From positions 2,542,001-2,606,000 of the forward strand of contig NW_027475140.1 in assembly GCF_051020985.1 (NCBI RefSeq): 64,000 bases of DNA, in the 5' to 3' direction. The notes beneath the pieces are model-generated. The model did no database searches. It was not told the DNA's origin and saw only the letters and a list, made by a program, of their open reading frames with translations. This document shows positions 48,447 through 61,400 of this stretch, one piece after another. Every line of letters begins with the position of its first letter. Position 1 is the stretch's first letter. A program made the translations under genes and the position numbers. This DNA is from Nomia melanderi. Taxonomy: Eukaryota > Arthropoda > Insecta > Hymenoptera > Halictidae.

Positions 48447-48796
48447 GCACCCGAGATATCACCAGATATATATTGGATTTTTCCCCGACCCTGACAGTCC
48501 GGCCCCACGAGACGGTGATTTTCTCGGCCCCTGGTGGTCCGAGGTGGTTCCCGCTGCACAGATTCATGCGACAGGGCGCCCTGCAGATAATTCACTTTGA
48601 TTTATTGCGCTATCTCTAATAGCACCCGAGATATCACCAGATATATATTGGACTTTTCCCTGACCCTGACAGTCGGGCCCCATGAGGCGGTGATTTCCTC
48701 GGCCCCTGGTGGTCCGATGTCGTTGCCGCTGCACAGATTCATGCGCCAGGGCCTCCCGCAGACAAGGCACTTTGGTTTATTGCTCTATCTGTAAGA

Positions 48797-48971
48797 GCAC
48801 CCGAGATATCACCAGATATATGCTGGATTTTTACATGACCTTGGGTGACGGATTCCGGATATCTGTAATTTCCTCGGCCCCTGGTGGACCGAGGTCGTTC
48901 CTGCTGCACAGATTCATTCGCCAGTGCCTCCTACAGACAATGCACTTTGATTTATTGCGCTATCTCTAATA
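48797..48971 (+). repeat. Divergent unit type Z, second variant
   Basis: Third unit of the second 525-bp trimer in copy 1. Its upstream neighbour ends TTGCTCTATCTGTAAGAGC. Confidence 0.9.
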
Positions 48972-51422
48972 GCACCCGAGATATCACCAGGTATATATTG
49001 GACTTTACCCTGACCCTGACAGTCCGGCCCCATGAGGCGGTGATTTTCTCGGCCCCTGGTGGTCCGAGGTCGATCCCGCTGCACAGATTCATGCGACGCG
49101 GCCCCCTGCAGATAATTCACTTTGACTTATTGCGCTATCTCAAATAGCACCCGAGATATCACCTGATATATAATGGATTTTTGCCTGACCCTGACAGTCC
49201 AGCCCCATGAGACGGTGGTTTTCTCGGCCCCTGGTGGTCCGAGGTGGTTCCCGCTGCACAGATTCATGCGACAGGGCCCCCTGCAGATAATTCACTTTGA
49301 TTTATTGCGCTATCTCAAATAGCACCCGAGATATCACCTGATATATAATGGATTTTTCCCCGACCCTGACAGTCCAGCCCCATGAGACGGTGGTTTTCTC
49401 GGCCCCTGGTGGTCCGAGGTCGGTCCCGCTGCAAAGATTCATGCGCCAGGGCCTCCTGCAGATAATGCACTTTGATTTATTGCGCTATCTGTAATAGCAC
49501 CCGAGATATCACCAGATATATATTGAATTTTCCCCTGACCCTGACAGTCCGGCCCCATGAGACGGTGATTTTCTCGGCCCCAGGTGGCCCAAGGTCGTTG
49601 CCGCTGCACAGATTCGTGCGCCAGGGCCTCCTACAGACAATGCACTTTGATTTATTGCGCTATCTGTAATAGCACCCGAGATATCACCAGATATATATTG
49701 GATTTTAACCTGACCGTGACAGTCCGGCCCCACGCGTCGATGGTTTTCTCGGTCCCTCGTGTTCCGAGGTCGATCCCGCTGCACAGATTCATGCGCCAGG
49801 GCCTCCTGCAGATAATTCACTTCGGTTTATTGCGCTATCTCTAATAGCACCCGAGATATCACCAGATATATATTGGACTTTTCCCCTGACCCTGAGTGTC
49901 CGGCCCCATGTGACTGTGGTTTTCTCGGCCCCTGGTGATCCGAGGTCGTTCCCGCTGCAGAGATTCATGCGGCAGGGCCTCCTACAGACAATGCACTTTG
50001 ATTTATTGCGCTATCTGTAATAGCACCCGAGATATCACCAGATATATATTGAATTTTCCCCTGACCCTGAGTGTCCGGCCTCATGAGACTGTGGTTTTCT
50101 CGGCCCCTGGTGGTCCGAGGTCGTTCCCGCTGCACACAGTAATGCGCCAGGGCCTCCTGCAGACAATGCACTTTGATTTATTGCGCTATCTGTAATAGCA
50201 CCCGAGATATCACCAGATATATATTGGATTTTCCCCTGACCCTGAGTGTCCGGCCCCATGAGACTGTGATTTTCTCGGCCCCTTGTGGTCCGAGGTCGTT
50301 CCCGCTGCACAGAATCATGCGCCAGTGCTTCCTGCAGACAATGCACTTTGATTTATCGCGCTATCTCTAATAGCACCCGAGATATCACCAGATATATATT
50401 GGATTTTTCCCTGACCCTGAGTGTCCGTCCCCATGAGACAGTGGTTGTCTCGGCCCCTGGAGGTCCGAGGTCGTTCCCGCTGCACAGATTCATGCGCCAG
50501 GGCCTCCTACAGACAATGCACTTTGATTTATTGCTCCATCCGTAATAGCACCCTAGATATCATCAGATATATATTGGATTTTCCCCTGACCCTGAGTGTC
50601 CGGCCCCATGAGACGGTGGTTTTCTCGGCCCCTGCTGGTCCGAGGTCGTTCCCGATGCACAGATTCATGCGCCAGGCCCTCCTGCAGACAATGCACTTTG
50701 ATTTATTGCGCTATCTCTAATAGCACCCGAGATATCACCAGATATATATTGAATTTTCCCCTGACCCTGAGTGTCCGGCCTCATGAGACTGTGGTTTTCT
50801 CGGCCCCTGGTGGTCCGAGGTCGTTCCCGCTGCAGAGATTCATGCGGCAGGGCCTCCTACAGACAATGCACTTTGATTTATTGCGCTATCTGTAATAGCA
50901 CCCGAGATATCACCAGATATATATTGGATTTTTCACTGACCCTGAGTGTCCGGCCCCATTAGACTGTGGTTGTCTCGGCCCCTGGTGGTCCGAGGTCGTT
51001 CCCGCTGCCCAGATTGACGCGGCCGGGCCTCCTACAGACAATGCACTTTGATTTATTGCGCTATCTGTAATAGCACCCGAGATATCACAAGATATATAAT
51101 GGATTTTTCCCTGACCCTGACAGTCCAGCCCCATGAGACGGTGGCTTTCTCGGCCCCTGGTGGTCCGAGGTGGTTCCCGCTGCACAGATTCATGCGACAG
51201 GGCGCCCTGCAGATAATTCACTTAGATTTATTGCGCTATCTCTAATAGCACCCGAGATATCACCAGATATATATAGGACTTTTCCCTGACCCTGACAGTC
51301 CGGCCCCATGAGGCGGTGATTTCCTCGGCCCCTGGTGGTCCGATGTCGTTGCCGCTGCACAGATTCATGCGCCAGGGCCTCCCGCAGACAAGGCACTTTG
51401 GTTTATTGCGCTATCTGTAAGA

Positions 51423-51597
51423 GCACCCGAGATATCACCAGATATATGCTGGATTTTTACATGACCTTGGGTGACGGATTCCGGATATCTGTAATTTCCT
51501 CGGCCCCTGGTGGACCGAGGTCGTTCCAGCTGCACAGATTCATTCGCCAGTGCCTCCTACAGACAATGCACTTTGATTTATTGCGCTATCTCTAATA
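51423..51597 (+). repeat. Divergent unit type Z, second variant
   Basis: Copy of 45,123 at +6,300 with no difference noticed. Confidence 0.9.
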
Positions 51598-52122
51598 GCA
51601 CCCGAGATATCACCAGATATATATTGGATTTTTCCCCGACCCTGACAGTCCGGCCCCACGAGACGGTGATTTTCTCGGCCCCTGGTGGTCCGTGGTGGTT
51701 CCCGCTGCACAGATTCATGCGACAGGGCGCCCTGCAGTTAATTCACTTTTATTTATTGCGCTATCTCTAATAGCACCCGAGATATCACCAGATATATATT
51801 GGATTTTTCCCTGACCCTGACAGTCCGGCCCCATGAGACGGTGATTTTCTCGGCCCCTGGTGGTCCGAGGTCGATTCCGCTGCACAGATTCATGCGCCAG
51901 GGCCTCCTGCAGACAATGCACTTTGATTTATTTCCCTATGTCTAATAGCACACTAGATATCACCAGATATATATTGGATTTTTCCTTGACCCTGACGGTC
52001 CGGCCCCATGTGTCGATGGTTTTCTCGGTCCCTCGTGGGCCCACGTCGTTACCGCGGCACAGATTCATGCGCAAGGGCCTCCTGCAGATAATTCACTTTG
52101 ATTTATCGCGCTATCTCTAATA

Positions 52123-52297
52123 GCACCCGAGATATAACCAGATATATACTGGATTTTTGCATGACCTTGGGTGTCCGGCCTCATGTGTCGGTGGTTTTCT
52201 CGGCCCCTGGTTGTCCGAGGTCGTAGCCGCTGCACAGATTCATGCGCCAGGGCCTTCTGCAGATAATTCACTTTGGTTTATTGCGCTAACTCTAATA
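52123..52297 (+). repeat. Hybrid unit: short Z-like left end (copy)
   Basis: Copy of 45,823 through the 6.3-kb duplication, with the same two changes. Confidence 0.75.
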
Positions 52298-54571
52298 GCA
52301 CCCGGGATATCACCAGGTTTATATTGGATTTTTCCCTGACCCTGAGTGCCCGGCCCCATGAGACGGTGGTTTTCTCGGCCCCTGGTGGTCCGTGAGCGTC
52401 CCCGCTGCACAGATTCGTGGGCCAGGGCCCCCAGCAGATAATTCACTTTGATTTATTGCGCTATCTCTAATAGCACCCTAGATATCACCAGATATATATT
52501 GGATTTTTCCCTGACCCTGACAGTCCGGCCCCATGAGACGGTGATTTTCTCGGCCCCTGGTTGTCCGAGGTCGATCCCGCTGCACAGATTCATGCGCCAG
52601 GGCCTCCTACAGACAATGCACTTTGGTTTAGTGCTCTATCTGTAATAGCACCCGCGATATCACCAGATGTATATTGGATTTTTCCCTGACCCTTAGTGTC
52701 CGACCCCATGAGACGGTGGTTTTCTCGGCCCCTGGTGGTCCGAGGTCGTTCCCGCTGCACAGATTCATGCGCTAGGGCCTCCTGCAGACAATGCACTTTG
52801 ATTTATTGCGCTATCTCTAATAGCACCCGAGATATCATCAGATATATATTGGATTTTTCCCTGACCCTGAGTGTCCGACCCATGAGACGGTGATTTTCTC
52901 GGCCCCCGGTGGTCCGAGGTCGATCGCGCTGCACAGGTTCATGCACCAGGGCCTCCTGCAGACAATGCACTTTGATTTATTGCGCTATCTGTAATAGCAC
53001 CCGAGATAACACCAGATTTATATTGGATTTTTCCCTGACCCTGAGTGTCCGACCCCATGAGACGGTGGTTTTCTCGGCCCCTGGTGGTCCGAGGTCGTTC
53101 CCGCTGCACAGATTCATGCGCCAGGGCCTCCTATAGATAATGCACTTTGATTTATTGCGCTATCTGTAATAGCACCCGGGATATCACCAGCTTTATATTG
53201 GATTTTTCCCAGACCCTGACAGTCCGGCCCCATGAGATGGTGATTTTCTCGGCCCCCGGTGCTGCGAGGTCGATCGCGCAGCACAGATTCATGCGCTAGG
53301 GCCTCCTGCAGACAATGCACTTTGGTTTATTGCGCTACCGCTAATAGCACCCGAGATATCTCCAGATATATATTGGACTTTCCCCTGACCCTGAGTGTCC
53401 GGCCCCATGAGATGGTCGTTTTCTCGGCCCCTGGTGGTCCGAGGTCGTTCCCGCTGCACAGATTCATGCGCCAGGGCCTCATGCAGACAATACACTTTGA
53501 TTTATTTCGCTATCTCTAATAGCACCCGAGATATCAAAAGATATATATTGGATTATTCCTTGACCCTGAGTGTCCGGCCCCATGAGACGGTGGTTTTCTC
53601 GGCCCCTGGTGGTCCGAGGTCGGTCCCGCTGCACAGATTCATGCGCCAGGGCCTCCTGCAGATAATGCACTTTGATTTATTGCGCTATCTGTAATAGCAC
53701 CCGAGATATCACCAGATATATATTGAATTTTCCCCTGACCCTGAGTGTCCGGCCTCATGAGACTGTGGTTTTCTCGGCCCCTGGTGGTCCGAGGTCGTTC
53801 CCGCTGCAGAGATTCATGCGGCAGGGCCTCCTACAGACAATGCACTTTGATTTATTGCGCTATCTGTAATAGCACCCGAGATATCACCAGATATATATTG
53901 GATTTTTCACTGACCCTGAGTGTCCGGCCCCATTAGACTGTGGTTGTCTCGGCCCCTGGTGGTCCGAGGTCGTTCCCGCTGCCCAGATTGACGCGGCCGG
54001 GCCTCCTACAGACAATGCACTTTGATTTATTGCGCTATCTGTAATAGCACCCGAGATATCACAAGATATATAATGGATTTTTCCCTGACCCTGACAGTCC
54101 AGCCCCATGAGACGGTGGCTTTCTCGGCCCCTGGTGGTCCGAGGTGGTTCCCGCTGCACAGATTCATGCGACAGGGCGCCCTGCAGATAATTCACTTTGA
54201 TTTATTGCGCGATCTCTAATAGCACCCGAGATATCACCAGATATATATTGGATTTTTCCCCGACCCTGACAGTCCGGCCCCACGAGACGGTGATTTTCTC
54301 GGCCCCTGGTGGTCCGTGGTGGTTCCCGCTGCACAGATTCATGCGACAGGGCGCCCTGCAGTTAATTCACTTTTATTTATTGCGCTATCTCTAATAGCAC
54401 CCGAGATATCACCAGATATATATTGGACTTTTCCCTGACCCTGACCGTCCGGCCCCATGAGGCGGTGATTTCCTCGGCCCCTGGTGGTCCGATGTCGTTG
54501 CCGCTGCACAGATTCATGCGCCAGGGCCTCCCGCAGACAAGGCACTTTGGTTTATTGCGCTATCTGTAAGA

Positions 54572-54746
54572 GCACCCGAGATATCACCAGATATATGCTG
54601 GATTTTTACATGACCTTGGGTGACGGATTCCGGATATCTGTAATTTCCTCGGCCCCTGGTGGACCGAGGTCGTTCCTGCTGCACAGATTCATTCGCCAGT
54701 GCCTCCTACAGACAATGCACTTTGATTTATTGCGCTATCTCTAATA
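54572..54746 (+). repeat. Divergent unit type Z, second variant
   Basis: Z unit closing the first trimer of copy 2. Confidence 0.9.
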
Positions 54747-55096
54747 GCACCCGAGATATCACCAGATATATATTGGATTTTTCCCCGACCCTGACAGTCC
54801 GGCCCCACGAGACGGTGATTTTCTCGGCCCCTGGTGGTCCGTGGTGGTTCCCGCTGCACAGATTCATGCGACAGGGCGCCCTGCAGTTAATTCACTTTTA
54901 TTTATTGCGCTATCTCTAATAGCACCCGAGATATCACCAGATATATATTGGACTTTTCCCTGACCCTGACCGTCCGGCCCCATGAGGCGGTGATTTCCTC
55001 GGCCCCTGGTGGTCCGATGTCGTTGCCGCTGCACAGATTCATGCGCCAGGGCCTCCCGCAGACAAGGCACTTTGGTTTATTGCGCTATCTGTAAGA

Positions 55097-55271
55097 GCAC
55101 CCGAGATATCACCAGATATATGCTGGATTTTTACATGACCTTGGGTGACGGATTCCGGATATCTGTAATTTCCTCGGCCCCTGGTGGACCGAGGTCGTTC
55201 CTGCTGCACAGATTCATTCGCCAGTGCCTCCTACAGACAATGCACTTTGATTTATTGCGCTATCTCTAATA
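55097..55271 (+). repeat. Divergent unit type Z, second variant
   Basis: Z unit closing the second trimer of copy 2. Trimers 1 and 2 of copy 2 are the duplicated pair. Confidence 0.9.
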
Positions 55272-55621
55272 GCACCCGAGATATCACCAGATATATATTG
55301 GATTTTTCCCCGACCCTGACAGTCCGGCCCCACGAGACGGTGATTTTCTCGGCCCCTGGTGGTCCGAGGTGGTTCCCGCTGCACAGATTCATGCGACAGG
55401 GCGCCCTGCAGATAATTCACTTTGATTTATTGCGCTATCTCTAATAGCACCCGAGATATCACCAGATATATATTGGACTTTTCCCTGACCCTGACAGTCG
55501 GGCCCCATGAGGCGGTGATTTCCTCGGCCCCTGGTGGTCCGATGTCGTTGCCGCTGCACAGATTCATGCGCCAGGGCCTCCCGCAGACAAGGCACTTTGG
55601 TTTATTGCTCTATCTGTAAGA

Positions 55622-55796
55622 GCACCCGAGATATCACCAGATATATGCTGGATTTTTACATGACCTTGGGTGACGGATTCCGGATATCTGTAATTTCCTC
55701 GGCCCCTGGTGGACCGAGGTCGTTCCTGCTGCACAGATTCATTCGCCAGTGCCTCCTACAGACAATGCACTTTGATTTATTGCGCTATCTCTAATA
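55622..55796 (+). repeat. Divergent unit type Z, second variant
   Basis: Z unit closing the third trimer of copy 2 and the last Z unit in the window. It matches 48,797 at +6,825. Confidence 0.9.
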
Positions 55797-57480
55797 GCAC
55801 CCGAGATATCACCAGGTATATATTGGACTTTACCCTGACCCTGACAGTCCGGCCCCATGAGGCGGTGATTTTCTCGGCCCCTGGTGGTCCGAGGTCGATC
55901 CCGCTGCACAGATTCATGCGACGCGGCCCCCTGCAGATAATTCACTTTGACTTATTGCGCTATCTCAAATAGCACCCGAGATATCACCTGATATATAATG
56001 GATTTTTGCCTGACCCTGACAGTCCAGCCCCATGAGACGGTGGTTTTCTCGGCCCCTGGTGGTCCGAGGTGGTTCCCGCTGCACAGATTCATGCGACAGG
56101 GCCCCCTGCAGATAATTCACTTTGATTTATTGCGCTATCTCAAATAGCACCCGAGATATCACCTGATATATAATGGATTTTTCCCCGACCCTGACAGTCC
56201 AGCCCCATGAGACGGTGGTTTTCTCGGCCCCTGGTGGTCCGAGGTCGGTCCCGCTGCAAAGATTCATGCGCCAGGGCCTCCTGCAGATAATGCACTTTGA
56301 TTTATTGCGCTATCTGTAATAGCACCCGAGATATCACCAGATATATATTGAATTTTCCCCTGACCCTGACAGTCCGGCCCCATGAGACGGTGATTTTCTC
56401 GGCCCCAGGTGGCCCAAGGTCGTTGCCGCTGCACAGATTCGTGCGCCAGGGCCTCCTACAGACAATGCACTTTGATTTATTGCGCTATCTGTAATAGCAC
56501 CCGAGATATCACCAGATATATATTGGATTTTAACCTGACCGTGACAGTCCGGCCCCATGCGTCGATGGTTTTCTCGGTCCCTCGTGTTCCGAGGTCGATC
56601 CCGCTGCACAGATTCATGCGCCAGGGCCTCCTGCAGATAATTCACTTCGGTTTATTGCGCTATCTCTAATAGCACCCGAGATATCACCAGATATATATTG
56701 GACTTTTCCCCTGACCCTGAGTGTCCGGCCCCATGTGACTGTGGTTTTCTCGGCCCCTGGTGATCCGAGGTCGTTCCCGCTGCAGAGATTCATGCGGCAG
56801 GGCCTCCTACAGACAATGCACTTTGATTTATTGCGCTATCTGTAATAGCACCCGAGATATCACCAGATATATATTGAATTTTCCCCTGACCCTGAGTGTC
56901 CGGCCTCATGAGACTGTGGTTTTCTCGGCCCCTGGTGGTCCGAGGTCGTTCCCGCTGCACACAGTAATGCGCCAGGGCCTCCTGCAGACAATGCACTTTG
57001 ATTTATTGCGCTATCTGTAATAGCACCCGAGATATCACCAGATATATATTGGATTTTCCCCTGACCCTGAGTGTCCGGCCCCATGAGACTGTGATTTTCT
57101 CGGCCCCTTGTGGTCCGAGGTCGTTCCCGCTGCACAGAATCATGCGCCAGTGCTTCCTGCAGACAATGCACTTTGATTTATCGCGCTATCTCTAATAGCA
57201 CCCGAGATATCACCAGATATATATTGGATTTTTCCCTGACCCTGAGTGTCCGTCCCCATGAGACAGTGGTTGTCTCGGCCCCTGGAGGTCCGAGGTCGTT
57301 CCCGCTGCACAGATTCATGCGCCAGGGCCTCCTACAGACAATGCACTTTGATTTATTGCTCCATCCGTAATAGCACCCTAGATATCATCAGATATATATT
57401 GGATTTTCCCCTGACCCTGAGTGTCCGGCCCCATGAGACGGTGGTTTTCTCGGCCCCTGCTGGTCCGAGGTCGTTCCCGA

Positions 57481-60400
57481 TGCACAGATTCATGCGCCAG
57501 GGCCTCCTGCAGATAATCCACTTTGGTTTATTGCGCTATCTCTAATAATACCCGAGATATCACCAGATATATATTGGATTTTCCCCTGACCCTGAGCATC
57601 CGGCCCCATGAGACTGTGGTTTTCTCCGCCCCTGGTGGTCCGAGGTTGTTCCCGCTGCACAGATTCATGCGCCAGGGCCCCCTACAGACAATGCACTTTG
57701 ATTTATTGTGCAATCTGTAATATAACCCGAGATATCACCAGATATATATTGGATTTTTCCCTGACCCTGAGTGTCCGGCCCCATGAGACGGTTGTTGTCT
57801 CGGCCCCTGGTGGACCGAGGTCGTTCCCGCTGCACAGATTCATGCGCCAGGGCCTCCTGCAGATAATTCACTTTGGTTTATTGCGCGATCTCTAATAGCA
57901 CCCGAGATATCACCAGATATATATTGGATTTTTCCCTGACCCTGACAGTCCGGCCCCATGAGACGGTGGTTTTCTCGGCCCCTGGTGGTCCGAGGTCGTT
58001 CCCGCTGCACAGATTCATGCGCCAGGGCCTCCTGCAGATAATTCACTTTGGTTTATTGCGCTATCTCTAATAGCACCCGAGATATCACAAGATATATATT
58101 GGACTTTTCCCTGACCCTGACAGTCCGGCCCCATGAGACGGTGATTTTCTCGGCCCCTGGTGGTCCGAGGTCGATCCCGCTGCACAGGTTCATGCGCCAG
58201 GGACTCCTACAGGCAATGCACTTTGATTTATTGCGCTATCTGTAATAGCACCCGAGATATCACCAGATATATATTGGATTTTAACCTGACCCTGTCAGTC
58301 CGGCCCCATGCGTCGATGGTTTTCTCGGTCCCTCGTGGTCCGAGGTCGTTCCCGATGCACTGATTCATGCGCCAGGGCCTCCTGCAGATAATCCAATTTG
58401 GTTTATTGCGCTATCTCTAATAATACCCGAGATATCACCAGATATATATTGGATTTTCCCCTGACCCTGAGTATCCGGCCCCATGAGACTGTGGTTTTCT
58501 CGGCCCCTGGTGGTCCGAGGTTGTTCCCTCTGCACAGATTCATGCGCCAGGGCCTCCTGCAGATAATTCACTTTGGTTTATTGCGCTATCTCTAATAGCA
58601 CCCGAGATATCACAAGATATATATTGGATTCTTCCCTGACCCTGAGTGTCCGTCCCCATGAGACGGTGGTTGTCTCGGCTCCTGGAGGTCCGAGGTCGTT
58701 CCCGCTGCACAGATTCATGCGCCAGGGCCTCCTACAGACAATGCACTTTGATTTATTGCGCCATCCGTAATAGCACCCGAGATATCATCAGATATATATT
58801 GGATTTTTCCTTGACCCTGTGTGTCCGGCCCCATGAGACGGTGGTTTTCTCGGCCCCTGGTGGTCCGAGGTCGTTCCCGATGCACAGATTCATGCGCCAG
58901 GGCCTGCCACAGACAATGCACTTTGATTTATTGTGCTATCTGTAATATAACCCGAGATATCACCAGATATATATTGGATTTTTCCATGACCCTGAGTGTC
59001 CGGCCCCATGAGACGGTTGTTGTCTCGGCCCCTGGTGGTCCGAGGTCGTTCCCGCTGCACAGATTCTTGCGCCAGGGCCTCCTGCAGATAATTCACTTTG
59101 GTTTCTTGTGCTATCTCTAATAGCACCCGAGATATCACCAGATATATATTGAATTTTACCCTGACACTGCGTGTCCGGCCCCATGAGACTGTGGTTTTCT
59201 CGGTCCCTGGTGGTCCGAGGTCGTTCCCGCTGCACTGATTCATGCGCCAGGGCCTCCTACAGACAATGCACTTTGATTTATTGCGCTATCTGTAATAGCA
59301 CCCGAGATATCAGCAGATATATATTGAATTTTCCCCTGACCCTGAGTGTCCGGCCTCATGAGACTGTGGTTTTCTCGGCCCTTGGTGGTCCGAGGTCGTT
59401 CCCGCTGCACAGAATCATGCGCCAGGGCTTCCTGCAGACAATGCACTTTGATTTATCGCGCTATCTCTAATTGCACCCGAGATATCACCAGATATCTGCT
59501 GGATTTTTCCTTGACACTGAGTTGCCGGCCCCCATGAGACTGTGGTTTTCTCGGCCCCTGGTCGTCCGAGGTCGTTCCCGCTGCACTGATTCATGCGCCA
59601 GGGCCTCCTACAGACAATGCACTTTGATTTATTGCGCTATCTGTAATAGCACCCGAGATATCACCAGATATATATTGGATTATTGCCTGACCCTGAGTGT
59701 CCGGGCCTATGAGACGGTTGTTGTCTCGGCCCCTGGTGGTTCGAGGTCGTTCCCGCTGCACAGATTCATGCGCCAGGGCCTCCTGCAGATAATTCACTTT
59801 GGTTTATTGCGCTATCTCTAATAGCACCCGAGATATCACCAGATATATATTGGATTTTCCCCTGACCCTGAGTGTCCGGCCCCATGAGACGGTGGTTTTC
59901 TCGGCCCCTGGTGGTCCGAGGTCGTTCCCGCAGCACAGATTCATGCGCCAGGGCCTCCTGCAGATAATTCACTTTGGTTTATTGCGCGATCTCTAATAGC
60001 ACCCGAGATATCACCAGATATATATTGGATTTTTCCCTGACCCTGAGTGTCCGGCCCCATGAGACGGTGGTTTATCGGCCCCTGGTATTTCGAGGTCGTT
60101 CCCGCTGCACAGATTCATGCGCCAGGGCCTCCTACAGACAATGCACCTTGATTTATTGCGCTATCTGCAATAGCACCCGAGATATCACCAGATATATATT
60201 GGATTTTCGCCTGACCCTGAGTGTCCGGCCCCATGAGACTGTGGTTTTCTCGGCCCCTGGTCGTCCGAGGTCGTTCCCGCTGCACAGATGCATGCGCCAG
60301 GGCCTCCTGCAGATAATTCCCTTTGGCTTATTGCGCTATCTCTAATAGCACCCGAGATATCACCAGATATATATTGGATTTTTCGCCTGACCCTGAGTGT

Positions 60401-61400
60401 CCGACCCCATGAGACTGTGGTTTTCTCGGCCCCTGGTGGTCCGAGGTCGTTCCCGCTGCAGACATTCATGCGGCAGGGCCTCCAACAGATAATGCACTTT
60501 GATTTATTGTGCTATCTGTAATATAACCAGGGATATCACCAGATATATATTGGATTTTTCCATGACCCTGAGTGTCCGGCCCCATGAGACGGTTGTTGTC
60601 TCGGCCCCTGGTGGTCCGAGGTCGTTCCCGCTGCACAGAATCATGCGCCAGGGCTTCCTGCAGACAATGCACTTTGATTTATCGCGCTATCTCTAATAGC
60701 ACCCGAGATATCACCAGATATCTGCTGGATTTTTCCCTGACCCTGAGTTGCCGGCCCCCATGAAACGGTGGTTTTCTCGGACCCTGGTATCTGGAGGTCG
60801 TTCCCGCTGCACAGATTCATGCGCCAGGGCCTCCTACAGACAATGCACCTTGATTTATTGCGCTATCTGCAATAGCACCCGAGATATCACCAGATATATA
60901 TTGGATTTTCGCCTGACCCTGAGTGTCCGGCCCCATGAGACTGTGGTTTTCTCGGCCCCTGGTCGTCCGAGGTCGTTCCCGCTGCACTGATTCATGCGCC
61001 AGGGCCTCCTACAGACAATGCACTTTGATTTATTGCGCTATCTGTAATATAACCCGAGATATCACCAGATATATATTGGATTTTTCCATGACCCTGAGTG
61101 TCCGGCTCCATGAGACGGTAGTTTTCTCGGCCCCTGGTGGTCCGAGGTCGTTCCCGCTGCACAGATTCATGCGCCATGGCCCCCTGCAGATAATTCACTT
61201 TGATTCGTGCGCTATCTCTAATAGCACCCGAGATATCACCAGATACATATTGGATTTTTCCCTGACCCTGACAGTCCGGCCCCATGAGTCGGTGATTTTC
61301 TAGGCCCCTGGTGGTCCGAGGTCGATCCCGCTGCACAGATACAGGCGCCAGGGCCTCCTACAGACAATGCACTTTGATTTAGTGCGTTAAGTGTAAGAGC
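57481..61400 (+). repeat. Array domain IV: mixed units right of the large duplication
   Basis: Units again mostly carry GAGTGTCC, with CTGCAG or CTACAG, and include private variants. These are TAATAATACCC or TAATATAACCC at the unit boundary (57,548; 57,721; 58,423; 58,947; 61,047), a TTGTTGTCTCGG block in several units, and a CAGATATCTGCTGG start with an extra C in the C-run (59,473 and 60,699). Paralogous pairs are short: about 875 bp apart (57,480-57,660 with 58,355-58,535), 1,400 bp apart (57,198-57,500 with 58,598-58,900), 702 bp apart (60,085-60,285 with 60,787-60,987) and 1,226 bp apart (59,410-59,545 with 60,636-60,771). Confidence 0.7.

Larger units (their letters stand above)
47922..48971 (+). 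repeat. 525-bp trimer, two tandem copies (in 6.3-kb copy 1)
   Basis: Units start at 47,922 and 48,447. Each trimer has unit X (TTTTTCCCCGACCC, CCCCACGAGACGGTG), unit Y (GGACTTTTCCC, ATGAGGCGGTGATTTCC, GGTCCGATGTCGTTGCC) and unit Z, the divergent type (48,272 and 48,797). The two differ by several bases, for example GGTCCGTGGTGG against GGTCCGAGGTGG and GACCGTCC against GACAGTCG. A related Y-Z-X arrangement occurs earlier at about 44,948-45,472. Confidence 0.88.
44356..50655 (+). repeat. 36-unit (6,300-bp) tandem duplication, copy 1
   Basis: Bases 44,356-50,655 are repeated immediately downstream. The left boundary is set by a mismatch at 44,355 (C) against 50,655 (A), beyond which the flanks differ. 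I compared the copies line by line and through their open frames, and noticed two substitutions: 47,302 C against 53,602 G, and 49,733 C against 56,558 T. One 1-bp C-run deletion near 46,580 and one 1-bp insertion near 49,880 are in both copies, so the period is exactly 36 x 175. Identity is about 99.9% or more outside the extra trimer in copy 2. Confidence 0.92.
54222..55796 (+). repeat. 525-bp trimer, three tandem copies (in 6.8-kb copy 2)
   Basis: Unit starts at 54,222, 54,747 and 55,272 mark three trimers where the sister block has two. The first two share GGTCCGTGGTGG and GACCGTCC and look identical, while the third matches the second trimer of copy 1. The extra trimer is therefore a duplication of the first one, made after the 6.3-kb duplication (or lost from copy 1 after it). 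Confidence 0.9.
50656..57480 (+). repeat. 36-unit duplication, copy 2, with extra trimer (6,825 bp)
   Basis: This copy repeats copy 1 at offset 6,300 up to about 54.8 kb and at offset 6,825 (39 units) from there on. The 525-bp difference is one added three-unit repeat. Similarity to the copy 1 continuation ends at 57,502 (GCCAGGGCC here, GCCAGGCCC at 50,671). About 20 bp shared at the three junctions (44,356; 50,656; 57,481) fit a simple unequal exchange between registered units. Confidence 0.92.

Noticed and set aside
44356..57480. Treating the 6.3-kb duplication as certainly an assembly error
   Set aside because: The copies differ by two substitutions and a 525-bp trimer, which an exact assembly duplicate would not show. 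It stays possible in part, so it is reported with a read-based test.
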